Below are positions 1 to 6,457 of a stretch of 15,771 bases of DNA, piece after piece. Positions within the stretch are counted from its first letter, which is position 1. The number at the start of each line of letters is the position of its first letter. The stretch is from contig DVGE01000199.1 of assembly GCA_018712885.1 (NCBI GenBank), forward strand, positions 1 to 15,771. The letters are read 5' to 3'. Below the pieces are notes generated by a model. It was not told the origin of the DNA, did no database searches, and was given only the letters and a program-made list of their open reading frames with translations. The DNA is from Candidatus Pullichristensenella stercoripullorum (lineage in GTDB: Bacteria; Bacillota; Clostridia; Christensenellales; Aristaeellaceae). The translations under genes and the position numbers were made by a program.

Positions 1-245
1 TCCTCGACGAGGCGACGAGTTCCATCGACACGCGCACCGAGGCCATCGTGCAGCGCGGCATGGACGCCCTGATGCAGGGCCGCACCGTGTTCGTCATCGC
101 CCACAGGCTTTCCACCGTGCGCAATTCCAACGCCATCATGGTGCTGGACCACGGCCGCATCATCGAGCGCGGCACGCACGACGATCTGCTCAAGCTCAAG
201 GGCACCTATTATCAGCTCTACACCGGCGCCCTCGAACTCGATTAG
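1..245 (+). CDS. ABC exporter ATPase, C-terminal fragment (5' end outside window)
   Basis: Reading from base 3 gives 80 residues and a TAG stop. The visible part is the end of an ABC nucleotide-binding domain: the end of Walker B with the D-loop (LDEATSSIDT), then the H-loop (VIAHRLSTV), then a short tail. The wording LDEATSSIDTRTE and VIAHRLSTVRN is typical of the ABCB/MsbA-type exporters, in which a six-helix membrane domain is fused to the ATPase. Such proteins pump lipids, drugs or peptides out of the cell and often work as pairs encoded side by side. The membrane part, Walker A and signature motif lie upstream of the window, so the substrate cannot be told. No close partner follows; the next gene has its own promoter. 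Confidence 0.9.
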   Translation, partial: LDEATSSIDTRTEAIVQRGMDALMQGRTVFVIAHRLSTVRNSNAIMVLDHGRIIERGTHDDLLKLKGTYYQLYTGALELD

Positions 246-252
246 AGGGGGA

Positions 253-268
253 ATGGGCGGCCGCCCAT
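253..268. repeat. 16-bp perfect palindrome
   Basis: ATGGGCGG followed directly by CCGCCCAT is a perfect palindrome, starting 8 bases after the stop of the ABC exporter gene. It has no loop and no T-run after it, so it is not a normal terminator. It may be a binding site or simply part of the GC-rich structured tail of that transcript. Confidence 0.5.
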
Positions 269-282
269 CCCTGCCCCAAAGA

Positions 283-319
283 CGGCCCCCGTTGCGAACG
301 CGCTTCGCGGCGGGGGCCG
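283..319 (+). terminator. Long GC-rich hairpin after the ABC exporter gene, possible terminator
   Basis: CGGCCCCCG (283-291) pairs with CGGGGGCCG (311-319). Inside it, TT/GG can form two G-U pairs and GCGAA (294-298) pairs with TTCGC (304-308), leaving a 5-base loop. The stem is about 16 pairs long. There is no T-run after it, so intrinsic termination is uncertain; it could instead protect the 3' end of the mRNA. With the 16-bp palindrome just before it, this is the main structure in the 246-507 gap. Confidence 0.4.
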
Positions 320-386
320 GCGCATATCCGCGTTCGCGCCCGTCGCCTGTCGATAAGTTGACGGAAGAAACGCTGAAAACTTTTCA

Positions 387-415
387 TTGAAAATCCCGCT
401 GGGTATTATTATAAT
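387..415 (+). promoter_or_regulatory. Housekeeping promoter for the GGDEF gene
   Basis: TTGAAA (387-392), a 17-base spacer and a perfect TATAAT (410-415) form a convincing sigma-A type promoter in an AT-rich patch. Transcription would begin near 422, giving a leader of about 86 bases before the ATG at 508. Confidence 0.75.
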
Positions 416-507
416 ATAAAGAAGAATGTATGCGCGCGGCGGACGCCCTGCGCCGCGCGTTTGTCTGCCCAAAGATCGAGCCGGGAACGGCGGGAGGAGG
501 ACATGCG

Positions 508-1914
508 ATGCACACACAGAGCGGTTCGCCGCAGAAGGGGGCTTCCCGGTGGGAGAGGTATCTCTTCGCGGCGCTGACGGCCCTTGAATTCCTGATGTCC
601 TTTACGTTCCTGGGGTATATCCACATCGAGCCCATCTCCATCACCATAGCCTACCTGCCCATCCTCATCGCGGGCTGCTTCCTTGGCGTGGGCGCGTCCA
701 CCGCCATGGGCTTCTTCTTTGGCCTCTCCAGCCTTTACAAGGCCACCGCCTATTATGTGATGCCGCTGGACAAAGTCTTTTCGCCCTTCCTGAGCGGTTC
801 ACCGTTGGGCAGCCTGGTCCTGAGTATTGGCATGCGCGCGCTTTTTGGCTTCCTCATCGGCGCGCTGTTTGCCGCGGGCAAGCGGACGCGCCATCCCCGC
901 GTTTGCCTGGGCCTCATATCCCTGTTCGCGCCGAAATTACATTCGCTGCTCGTCTACGCGGCCATGGGTCTGCTGTTCCCCGAACTGGGGCGGGGCGTCG
1001 CCACCGCCTTCCGCATCGGCGTCAGCGACGTATTGCTGGCGGTGCTCTGCGCGCTGGTCATCGAGCTTTTGTGGTTCCTGTTGCGGCGCCGGGAAGTGCA
1101 GGGTTTCCGCGCCTTTCTGGAGCGTTCCCGCCGCGGCCAGCGGCAGGGATGGAGATTCCACTGCGCCTGGGCGCTCCTGCTGCTGGGCATACTCTGCGCG
1201 GCGATCGCTTCGACGTTCTATTTTGCCCAGCGCATGAGTTATATGCTGGGCGTGCATGGCCTGTCGCTCTCCTATGAAGCGGGGCGGGACCTATTGCATT
1301 TGCAGGTACAATCGCTGCTGGCAACGGCGGCGTTGAGCTTTCTGCTGGTCCTCTGCCTGCTGGCCGCCTATCAGTACCTTTCCTACCGCGAATATGTGGG
1401 CCAACTGGACGCGGTCACCGGCATCATGGGGCGAAAGATGTTCAACCGCTATTGCGAGGAAGCCTTGAAGGATATGGCAGATCTACCGGCGGGGTCGGGC
1501 TGGTTCCTGTTTGTGGATGTGGATTACTTCAAATCCATCAACGATACGCTCGGGCATCCGGTGGGAGACCTGGTCCTCAAGCGCATCGCTCAGACGCTGA
1601 CGGAGATATTCGCCGCCGACGGAGGCATTGGCAGGATGGGCGGCGACGAATTCGCGGTGTTGCTCGCGGGCCCCATGCCAAAGGAAGAGCTGTGCGGGCG
1701 CATGGATGCGTTCCTTTCCGCGATCTCCGCCATCCTCGACGCTCCCGAGACGGTGTCGTGCAGCATCGGCGCCTGCCGCTTTGAAAGCCCCCAGGAGCTG
1801 CCGTCGCTCTACGCGCAGACCGACCGCCTGCTCTACGCCGCCAAACGCCACGGCCGGGCCTGCTACATCATGGGCTCCCTGCAAGGCGGCGAGCTGCGGC
1901 TGTTCGACGCCTGA
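508..1914 (+). CDS. Membrane diguanylate cyclase with an ECF S-component-like N-terminal domain
   Basis: This 468-residue protein probably makes cyclic di-GMP at the membrane in response to a small ligand. The start at 508 is chosen because GGGAGGAGG sits 7 bases upstream; the frame is open further up without a better site. Residues about 20-190 are hydrophobic and match the pattern of ECF-transporter S components: a PISITIAYLPILIAG stretch, then FFFGLSSLYKAT, FSPFLSG and a GMRALFGFLIGALF helix. Two more helices (about 218-240 and 268-290) flank a short outer loop. The GGDEF domain starts at about 300 (LDAVTGIMGRKMF). It has the metal/substrate motif DVDYFKSIND and an intact GGDEF at 378-382, so it should be active. 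The RxxD inhibitory site is missing (FAAD stands there). Family knowledge: S components bind vitamins such as riboflavin or folate. The ligand-sensing role is my inference. Confidence 0.85.
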   Translation: MHTQSGSPQKGASRWERYLFAALTALEFLMSFTFLGYIHIEPISITIAYLPILIAGCFLGVGASTAMGFFFGLSSLYKATAYYVMPLDKVFSPFLSGSPLGSLVLSIGMRALFGFLIGALFAAGKRTRHPRVCLGLISLFAPKLHSLLVYAAMGLLFPELGRGVATAFRIGVSDVLLAVLCALVIELLWFLLRRREVQGFRAFLERSRRGQRQGWRFHCAWALLLLGILCAAIASTFYFAQRMSYMLGVHGLSLSYEAGRDLLHLQVQSLLATAALSFLLVLCLLAAYQYLSYREYVGQLDAVTGIMGRKMFNRYCEEALKDMADLPAGSGWFLFVDVDYFKSINDTLGHPVGDLVLKRIAQTLTEIFAADGGIGRMGGDEFAVLLAGPMPKEELCGRMDAFLSAISAILDAPETVSCSIGACRFESPQELPSLYAQTDRLLYAAKRHGRACYIMGSLQGGELRLFDA

Positions 1915-1934
1915 GGGATCTTTGCGGGAGCCGC

Positions 1935-1969
1935 GCGTTCCGGGCGATGCCCGGCGCACATTTCTTCTT
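1935..1969 (+). terminator. Possible weak terminator after the GGDEF gene
   Basis: CCGGGC (1940-1945) and GCCCGG (1949-1954) form a 6-bp stem with a GAT loop, which GCG/CGC could extend past a TT bulge. It is followed by ACATTTCTTCTT, a mixed T-rich tract. The tract runs into the -35 region of the LacI gene promoter. Confidence 0.45.
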
Positions 1970-1996
1970 GCGCAAGCGGACTTTGCCATGTATAAT
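1968..1996 (+). promoter_or_regulatory. Promoter of the LacI-family regulator
   Basis: A perfect TATAAT (1991-1996) lies 17 bases after TTGCGC (1968-1973), a partial match to TTGACA. Transcription would start near 2003, leaving a leader of only about 27 bases. I see no copy of the TGCAAAC heptamer found in the next regulatory region, so autoregulation through that site is not suggested. Confidence 0.65.
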
Positions 1997-2029
1997 GGAT
2001 GACAAAAGGCGTGGACTGGAGGTGGGGGA

Positions 2030-3025
2030 ATGTCGACATTGAAGGAAGTCGCGCGCAGAGCGGGCGTTTCCGCCAGCACCGTTTCCCGGGTGCTGAGCAA
2101 AAAACTGCATGTCGATGAAAAGACGGAACAGCGCGTCATGCGCGCCATCGAAGAACTGAATTACCACCCCAACCCGCTTGCCCGCGCGTTGCGGGAAAAG
2201 CGCAGCTACATCCTGGCGCTCGTCGTTCCCGGCATCGAGAACCAGATCTGGCCGCTGGTGGCGCGCGGCGTAGAGCGCATCGCGCGCCGGCACAACTATT
2301 CCGTGCTGCTGTGCAATACCGATAACGACGTCGATCTGGAAAAGCAGAGCTTTGTCCGGCTGCGCCAGCAGTGGGTGGACGGCATCATCGTCGCGCCGGC
2401 GAAGGACACCGGCCCGCATATCCTCAGCGCCGTGCAGGAGGGCTTCCCCCTGGTGCAGGTGATCCGCGGGCTGGAGGACAAGCGCATCGACGCCGTGATG
2501 GTCGACAATTTCCGCATCGCCTACGCCGCGGTCGAGTACCTTTACAAGACGGGCCACCGCCACATCGCCATCGCCAGCGGCCAGCAGGAGCTGAACATCT
2601 ACCGCCAGCGCCTGGCAGGATACAAACAGGCCATCGCCGATTTCGGCCTGCCCGCCGACGATTCCCTCGTCTTTCAGGAGATCAAGGAGCTGAACAACCT
2701 CTACCGCCTCACGCAGCAGAAGATCCGCGACGGCGTGACGGTCGACGCCATCGTCGCCACCAGCGACCCCAAGGCAATCGTTGTCATGCGCGCCCTGCGG
2801 GACGTGGGGCTGTCCATCCCCCATGACATCTCCGTGATCGGCATAGACAATATCGAACAGAGTTTTTACGTCGAACCACCCCTGACGACGCTCGCCCAGC
2901 CCTTTGTGGAGATGGGGGAGCTGGCGGCGCAGAAGCTCATCTTCCACATCAACCACCCGGACGACTATACGCCGGCCACGGATCTGCTCAATTTCGAATT
3001 GATCATCCGCCGTTCCACGCGCTGA
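2030..3025 (+). CDS. LacI-family transcriptional regulator
   Basis: This 331-residue protein has the full LacI layout. The N-terminal helix-turn-helix (TLKEVARRAGVSASTVSRVL, residues 3-22) is followed by a hinge (NPLARALREKRS) and a periplasmic-binding-protein-like effector domain. That domain starts at YILALVVPGIEN and includes GHRHIAIASG, the usual LacI-family GYKQAI segment and ISVIGIDN. It should bind DNA as a dimer or tetramer and release it, or grip it, when a sugar or sugar-acid ligand binds. GGAGGTGG lies 6 bases before the ATG. The gene ends at its own terminator and stands directly upstream of the uptake and redox operon on the same strand, which makes that operon the likely target. 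Candidate operators with a central CG lie in the gap between them. The ligand is unknown. Confidence 0.9.
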   Translation: MSTLKEVARRAGVSASTVSRVLSKKLHVDEKTEQRVMRAIEELNYHPNPLARALREKRSYILALVVPGIENQIWPLVARGVERIARRHNYSVLLCNTDNDVDLEKQSFVRLRQQWVDGIIVAPAKDTGPHILSAVQEGFPLVQVIRGLEDKRIDAVMVDNFRIAYAAVEYLYKTGHRHIAIASGQQELNIYRQRLAGYKQAIADFGLPADDSLVFQEIKELNNLYRLTQQKIRDGVTVDAIVATSDPKAIVVMRALRDVGLSIPHDISVIGIDNIEQSFYVEPPLTTLAQPFVEMGELAAQKLIFHINHPDDYTPATDLLNFELIIRRSTR

Positions 3026-3054
3026 AGGGTCAGACGCGCGCTCGCGGCCTTTTT

Positions 3055-3080
3055 GCCCCCGCCAAGGGGCTTTTTCTTTT
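3055..3080 (+). terminator. Rho-independent terminator of the LacI-family gene
   Basis: GCCCC (3055-3059) pairs with GGGGC (3066-3070) around a 6-base loop, and TTTTTCTTTT follows at once. It lies 30 bases after the stop codon and separates the regulator from the operon promoter. Confidence 0.75.
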
Positions 3081-3089
3081 GCACAAGTA

Positions 3090-3103
3090 TAATAACGTTT
3101 GCA
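3090..3103. promoter_or_regulatory. LacI-type operator-like site 1
   Basis: TAATAACGTTTGCA fits the LacI-family operator plan TGAAANCGNTTNCA around a central CG, with two mismatches in the left half. Read on the other strand it begins TGCAAACG, the same half-site as site 2. It lies about 60 bases upstream of the operon's -35 box, and it overlaps an isolated TATAAT (3088-3093) that lacks a matching -35. Confidence 0.45.
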
Positions 3104-3162
3104 TGAGCGGATTGCACACTGTGCTGAAATGTAAAGAAGATGTATATAAATCAATTATTTGC

Positions 3163-3191
3163 TTGATTTTATTGTTTTTCCATGGTACAAT
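3163..3191 (+). promoter_or_regulatory. Promoter of the uptake and redox operon
   Basis: TTGATT (3163-3168), a 17-base spacer and TACAAT (3186-3191) lie in a strongly AT-rich stretch. Transcription would start near 3198, giving a leader of about 130 bases that contains operator-like site 2 and the palindrome at 3287-3305. This is the only convincing promoter I see for the genes from 3328 to 13185. Confidence 0.75.
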
Positions 3192-3259
3192 ATGCCCATA
3201 AAAGGGAGGCTTCTTAAACGAATCAGCGCTCAAAACCGCGCATTTTTTTCGAAATATCA

Positions 3260-3273
3260 TGCAAACGATTGTG
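3260..3273. promoter_or_regulatory. LacI-type operator-like site 2
   Basis: TGCAAACGATTGTG fits the LacI-family plan with a central CG and a good left half. Its centre is 170 bases from that of site 1, close to a whole number of helical turns, so the pair could support a DNA loop across the promoter. It lies about 60 bases inside the transcribed leader, where a bound repressor could also act as a roadblock. Confidence 0.5.
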
Positions 3274-3286
3274 TAACGCCGAAATG

Positions 3287-3305
3287 CAAACCGCCAGGCG
3301 GTTTG
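3287..3305. repeat. 19-bp palindrome just before the ribosome binding site of the binding-protein gene
   Basis: CAAACCGCC, a single A, then GGCGGTTTG gives 9-bp arms without a mismatch. The left side also carries a third copy of TGCAAAC (3285-3291). It ends 8 bases before the AAGGAGGT at 3314-3321. It may be an operator, or in RNA a hairpin that affects translation or mRNA life. Confidence 0.55.
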
Positions 3306-3327
3306 ACATAATGAAGGAGGTATCCCC

Positions 3328-4518
3328 ATGAAGAGAGTCCTGACCCTGGTGATGGCGCTGGTCCTGCTGTTGACCGCCGCCAGCTTCGCCTCCGCGGAGG
3401 AGGAGACGATCGTCATTGGTTCGCTGCAGGATATCAGCGGCGGCGCGATGCAGGCCGGCCTTGCGATGATGCAGGGCGCTGAGTTGGCGGCGGATGAGAT
3501 CAACGCCAACGGCGGCATCAATGGCAAGAAGATCGAGTTCATCAACTACGACACCAAGGGCGATGTACAGGAGGCCATGAACGCCTACATGCGCCTGGTC
3601 GAGCAGGACAACGCGGTCGCGGTCGTCGGCCCGCCGATCTCCAACATCGGCTCCGCCCTGCGCGACACCGCCATCGAGAAGCAGGTGCCGATCGTGGGCG
3701 CGTTCATCGTCAGCTCCATCACCAAGTATCCCGAGACGGGCGAGGCGGTCCCCTACAACTACCTCGTGCAGCCGACCAACGAGTACGCCGGCGAGCTGCA
3801 GGCCAGCTATCTCGTCAATGAGCTGGGCCTGACCAAGATCGCCCTGTTCTACAACCAGGACAACTCCTTCGGCGTTTCGCAGATCGAGTCCTTCCGCGCC
3901 TATGTGGAAGCGCACGGCGGCGAGATCGTTTCCGAACAGGTCATCACCGATAACGACAAGGACTACAAGACCCAGTTGACCAAGATCCTCGCTTCCGGCG
4001 CGGAAGCCATTTTCGCCCCCAACTATCCCGAGGAGAACACGCTCTACTGCCAGCAGCTCAACCAGCTGGGCATGAGCGAGTCCATCGTCACCATGGGCGG
4101 CTTGGACTACGCGCCTCCCTTCCTGAACACGGTGCCCGATCCCACGGTGGTGGACAACGTGTACTTTGCCATCAACTGCGCCTTTGACGAGGAGCATCTG
4201 CAGGATCTCAACGCGCGCTTTGTCGAGAAGTACCTTGAGCCGGATACCGTCGTGGACGACAACACCATCTCCGTCAAGGTCTACCTCGGCTACGACGCCA
4301 TGATGTGCATCGCCAAGGCCATCGAGTACATCGGCGATGGCGAGATCACCGGCGAAGCCATCAACACCGCGCTTGAGGACATGCCGGCCTACGAAGGCAT
4401 GGCGGGCACGCTGGACTTCTCCGCGGAGAGCCACCAGCCCATCGGCCTGACGATGGTCATGTACAAGATCGAGAAGGGCGAGAACGTCAAGATCGGTCGC
4501 TATCAGCCGGTCGAATAA
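3328..4518 (+). CDS. Secreted substrate-binding protein of a branched-chain amino acid/amide-type ABC importer
   Basis: This 396-residue protein belongs to the Leu/Ile/Val-binding (LivJ/LivK, periplasmic-binding fold type I) family. It begins with a signal peptide: Lys-Arg, a hydrophobic core to about residue 20, then ASFASA before EEET. The mature part opens with IVIGSLQDISGG and continues with GAELAADEINANGGINGKKI, the usual family layout, followed by AVAVVGPPIS and KIALFYNQDNSFG. A strong AAGGAGGT lies 6 bases before the ATG. There is no cysteine in the signal region, so it is not a lipoprotein, which is unusual if the cell has a single membrane. Family members bind amino acids, amides, urea or aromatic acids; the enzymes encoded next to it argue against a plain amino acid. 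It is the first gene of the operon, followed by a strong hairpin that may keep its mRNA level above that of the permeases. Confidence 0.9.
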   Translation: MKRVLTLVMALVLLLTAASFASAEEETIVIGSLQDISGGAMQAGLAMMQGAELAADEINANGGINGKKIEFINYDTKGDVQEAMNAYMRLVEQDNAVAVVGPPISNIGSALRDTAIEKQVPIVGAFIVSSITKYPETGEAVPYNYLVQPTNEYAGELQASYLVNELGLTKIALFYNQDNSFGVSQIESFRAYVEAHGGEIVSEQVITDNDKDYKTQLTKILASGAEAIFAPNYPEENTLYCQQLNQLGMSESIVTMGGLDYAPPFLNTVPDPTVVDNVYFAINCAFDEEHLQDLNARFVEKYLEPDTVVDDNTISVKVYLGYDAMMCIAKAIEYIGDGEITGEAINTALEDMPAYEGMAGTLDFSAESHQPIGLTMVMYKIEKGENVKIGRYQPVE

Positions 4519-4534
4519 AGGCTTGACGGCTTCA

Positions 4535-4565
4535 GTGCGGGGGCAAACGGGGTTTGTCCCCGCAC
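4535..4565 (+). other. 14-bp intergenic hairpin between binding-protein and permease genes
   Basis: GTGCGGGGGCAAAC (4535-4548) pairs with GTTTGTCCCCGCAC (4552-4565) around a GGG loop, with a single G-U pair. There is no T-run after it, so it is unlikely to be a full terminator. Such stems in binding-protein/permease operons often protect the upstream message from 3' decay or give partial termination. Confidence 0.7.
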
Positions 4566-4655
4566 GATCAGGTATCGCGCTTTTCACGCGGGCCGCCATC
4601 CAAGGAAGCAGAGCGCGGCGGTCATTCATTCCAGCAAGGATGGAGGGTCGGACAA

Positions 4656-5543
4656 TTGTTGAGCATTTACATCCAGGCGGGCATCAACGCGCTTTCCCTG
4701 GGCGCCGTATACGCCACCATCGCGGTGGGGTATGCGCTGATCTTCAACATACTGAAATTTTCCAACTTTTCGCATAGCGGCGTGCTGGTGGTAACGGCCT
4801 ACATAGGCTACGTCATCCAGAACGCGCTGCAGACCAATTTCTGGGTCACGCTGCTGCTCACGGCGATCTGCGGCGGGCTCCTGGCTCTGATCGTGGAATT
4901 TGTCGCCTTCCGCAACCTTCGCCTTCGCAAGGCGAACGTGATGCTGTATTTCGTCTCGTCCATCACCATGGGCATGCTGCTGGAAAACATCATCACGGTG
5001 GTCTTCGGAAGCGCGTTCGTTTCATATCCCGTGTTCTTTGAACCGAGTTTCTTCCGTTGGAACGGCATCGTCTTCATCGTCACCGACATCCTCATGCTGG
5101 CGATGTCGCTCCTTTCCCTGGCGCTTTTGATGATCGTGCTCTACAAAACGCGCCTTGGCACCGCCATCCGCGCCCTGTCCATGGATCGGGAGACCACCAG
5201 TCTGATGGGCGTCAACGTCACGCTCATCATCATGGCCACCTTTTTTGTATCGGGCATGCTCGGCGGCGTATCGGGCATGTTCCTGGGCATCAACTATTCG
5301 CTGTATCCCCGTTTGGGCTCACTGGTGGTCAAGGGCTTCATCGCCTCCGTCATCGGCGGCCTTGGCTCCATCAACGGCGCGGTCATCGGCGCGTTCCTGC
5401 TGGGCATCATGGAAGTCGTTCTGGTGTGGATCGACGCCATTGGCTCCGGCTGGTCGCAGGTCGTGATCTTCCTGGTGATGATCGTCTTCCTGACGCTGCG
5501 TCCGCAGGGCATCGCCGGCAAGATCATCCGCGAGAAGGTTTGA
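4656..5543 (+). CDS. livH: Liv-type ABC importer permease, LivH-like
   Basis: This 295-residue membrane protein has about eight hydrophobic helices. It shows the LivH marks: GINALSLGAVYATIAVGYALIFNILKF near the start, NFSHSG in place of the usual NFAHG, and the cytoplasmic coupling loop around RALSMDRETTSLMGVNV. The C-terminal helices end in LRPQGIAGK. I place the start at the TTG at 4656, since GGAGGG lies 8 bases upstream and the protein then opens at the first helix. The frame is open further upstream only through the hairpin region, which has no good start. With the LivM-like partner it forms the channel of the importer. The gene symbol denotes the family; the substrate is unknown. Confidence 0.88.
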   Translation: MLSIYIQAGINALSLGAVYATIAVGYALIFNILKFSNFSHSGVLVVTAYIGYVIQNALQTNFWVTLLLTAICGGLLALIVEFVAFRNLRLRKANVMLYFVSSITMGMLLENIITVVFGSAFVSYPVFFEPSFFRWNGIVFIVTDILMLAMSLLSLALLMIVLYKTRLGTAIRALSMDRETTSLMGVNVTLIIMATFFVSGMLGGVSGMFLGINYSLYPRLGSLVVKGFIASVIGGLGSINGAVIGAFLLGIMEVVLVWIDAIGSGWSQVVIFLVMIVFLTLRPQGIAGKIIREKV

Positions 5544-5575
5544 CCAGGCACGACCTGTAAAGGTGGAGGAAGCAT

Positions 5576-6457
5576 ATGTCATATTACATCACCGTACTCA
5601 CCAACGTGGGCATAACGCTCGTGGGCGTGCTGTCCGTGTTCGTCGTGACCGGCCTCACCGGGCTGTTCACGCTGGGCCAGGCGTCCTTCATGGCCATCGG
5701 CGCGTATGCGGCGGGCATACTGGCAAAGATGCTCGGCTGGGGCTTTATCCCCAGCGCGCTGGCCGCGATGCTGGCCGGCGGCTTCATGGGCCTGCTCATC
5801 GCCCTGCCCACGGTGCGCCTGCGCAGGGACTACATCGCCCTGATCACCTTCGGCTTTGGCCAGGCCGTCACCTCGGTCATCAACAACCTCAGCGGCATCA
5901 CGGGCGGCGCCACGGGCCTTACGTCCATCCCCAAGTACACCACGCCCTGGCACGTGCTGATCTCGCTCGTCATCATCGGCGCCATCGTCTGGAACCTGAA
6001 AAACTCGCGCTTCGGCCGGCAGTGCGTGGCGTTGAAGAGCGATGAACTGGCGGCGAACGCGATGGGCATCAACGTTACCCGCATCAAGACCATCGCCTTT
6101 GTGATCGCCAGCATGCTCACCGCCTATGGCGGCGTGCTCTACGCCTTCCATACCACCTACGCCGACGCGAAGATCTTCACCTGGAACCGCTCGGCGGAGT
6201 GGCTGATCGTGGTGTTCTTCGGCGGCATGGGCTCGATGACGGGCGCGCTGCTGGCGGGCATCCTCCTGGGCATCCTGCCGGAGCTGCTGCGCGCCACGGA
6301 CAATCTGCGCATCATCATCTACTGCCTGGTGGTGCTCATCACCATCAACTTCCGTCCGCAGGGCATGCTGGGCACCTATGAGTTCAGCATCAAGCGCCTC
6401 GTGGCGCGGCTGCGCAGGCCTTCCAGCGCCGGCGGGAAAGGAGGGAACGCCGCATGA
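5576..6457 (+). CDS. livM: Liv-type ABC importer permease, LivM-like
   Basis: This 293-residue multi-helix protein is the second permease of the importer. The LivM-type hallmarks are GLTGLFTLGQASFMAIGAYAA near the N-terminus, LPTVRLRRDYIALITFGFGQ, GITGGATGL, and the coupling loop CVALKSDELAANAMGINV. A C-terminal part with FFGGMGSMTGALLAGILLG and NFRPQGMLG follows. GGTGGAGGA stands 5 bases before the ATG. It lies 32 bases after livH and its stop overlaps the start of livG by four bases (ATGA), so it is translationally coupled to the ATPase gene. The last 20 residues are a basic, Gly-rich tail likely to lie in the cytoplasm. Confidence 0.9.
   Translation: MSYYITVLTNVGITLVGVLSVFVVTGLTGLFTLGQASFMAIGAYAAGILAKMLGWGFIPSALAAMLAGGFMGLLIALPTVRLRRDYIALITFGFGQAVTSVINNLSGITGGATGLTSIPKYTTPWHVLISLVIIGAIVWNLKNSRFGRQCVALKSDELAANAMGINVTRIKTIAFVIASMLTAYGGVLYAFHTTYADAKIFTWNRSAEWLIVVFFGGMGSMTGALLAGILLGILPELLRATDNLRIIIYCLVVLITINFRPQGMLGTYEFSIKRLVARLRRPSSAGGKGGNAA

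Noticed and set aside
3088..3093. TATAAT box upstream of the operon
   Set aside because: No -35 box lies at a suitable distance; the promoter at 3163-3191 is far better. It may only be part of operator-like site 1.
1868..3154. A 428-codon minus-strand open frame opposite the LacI gene
   Set aside because: The + strand frame is an unmistakable LacI-family protein with promoter, ribosome site and terminator.
3259..3276. Five-codon leader ORF (Met-Gln-Thr-Ile-Val) before the importer operon, possible attenuation peptide
   Set aside because: It has no ribosome binding site, is too short, and coincides with the operator-like site that explains the sequence better.
3311..3331. Six-codon ORF overlapping the start of the binding-protein gene
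   Set aside because: Its codons are the Shine-Dalgarno sequence itself and it has no ribosome site of its own; chance overlap.
3223..4629. A 468-codon minus-strand open frame opposite the binding protein
   Set aside because: The + strand protein has a clear signal peptide and family motifs; the minus product is low-complexity (Val, Asp, Leu, Gly, His) with no domain.
4523..4777. An 84-codon + strand frame between the binding protein and the permease
   Set aside because: It runs through the hairpin into the permease gene in another frame, and has no ribosome site or domain.
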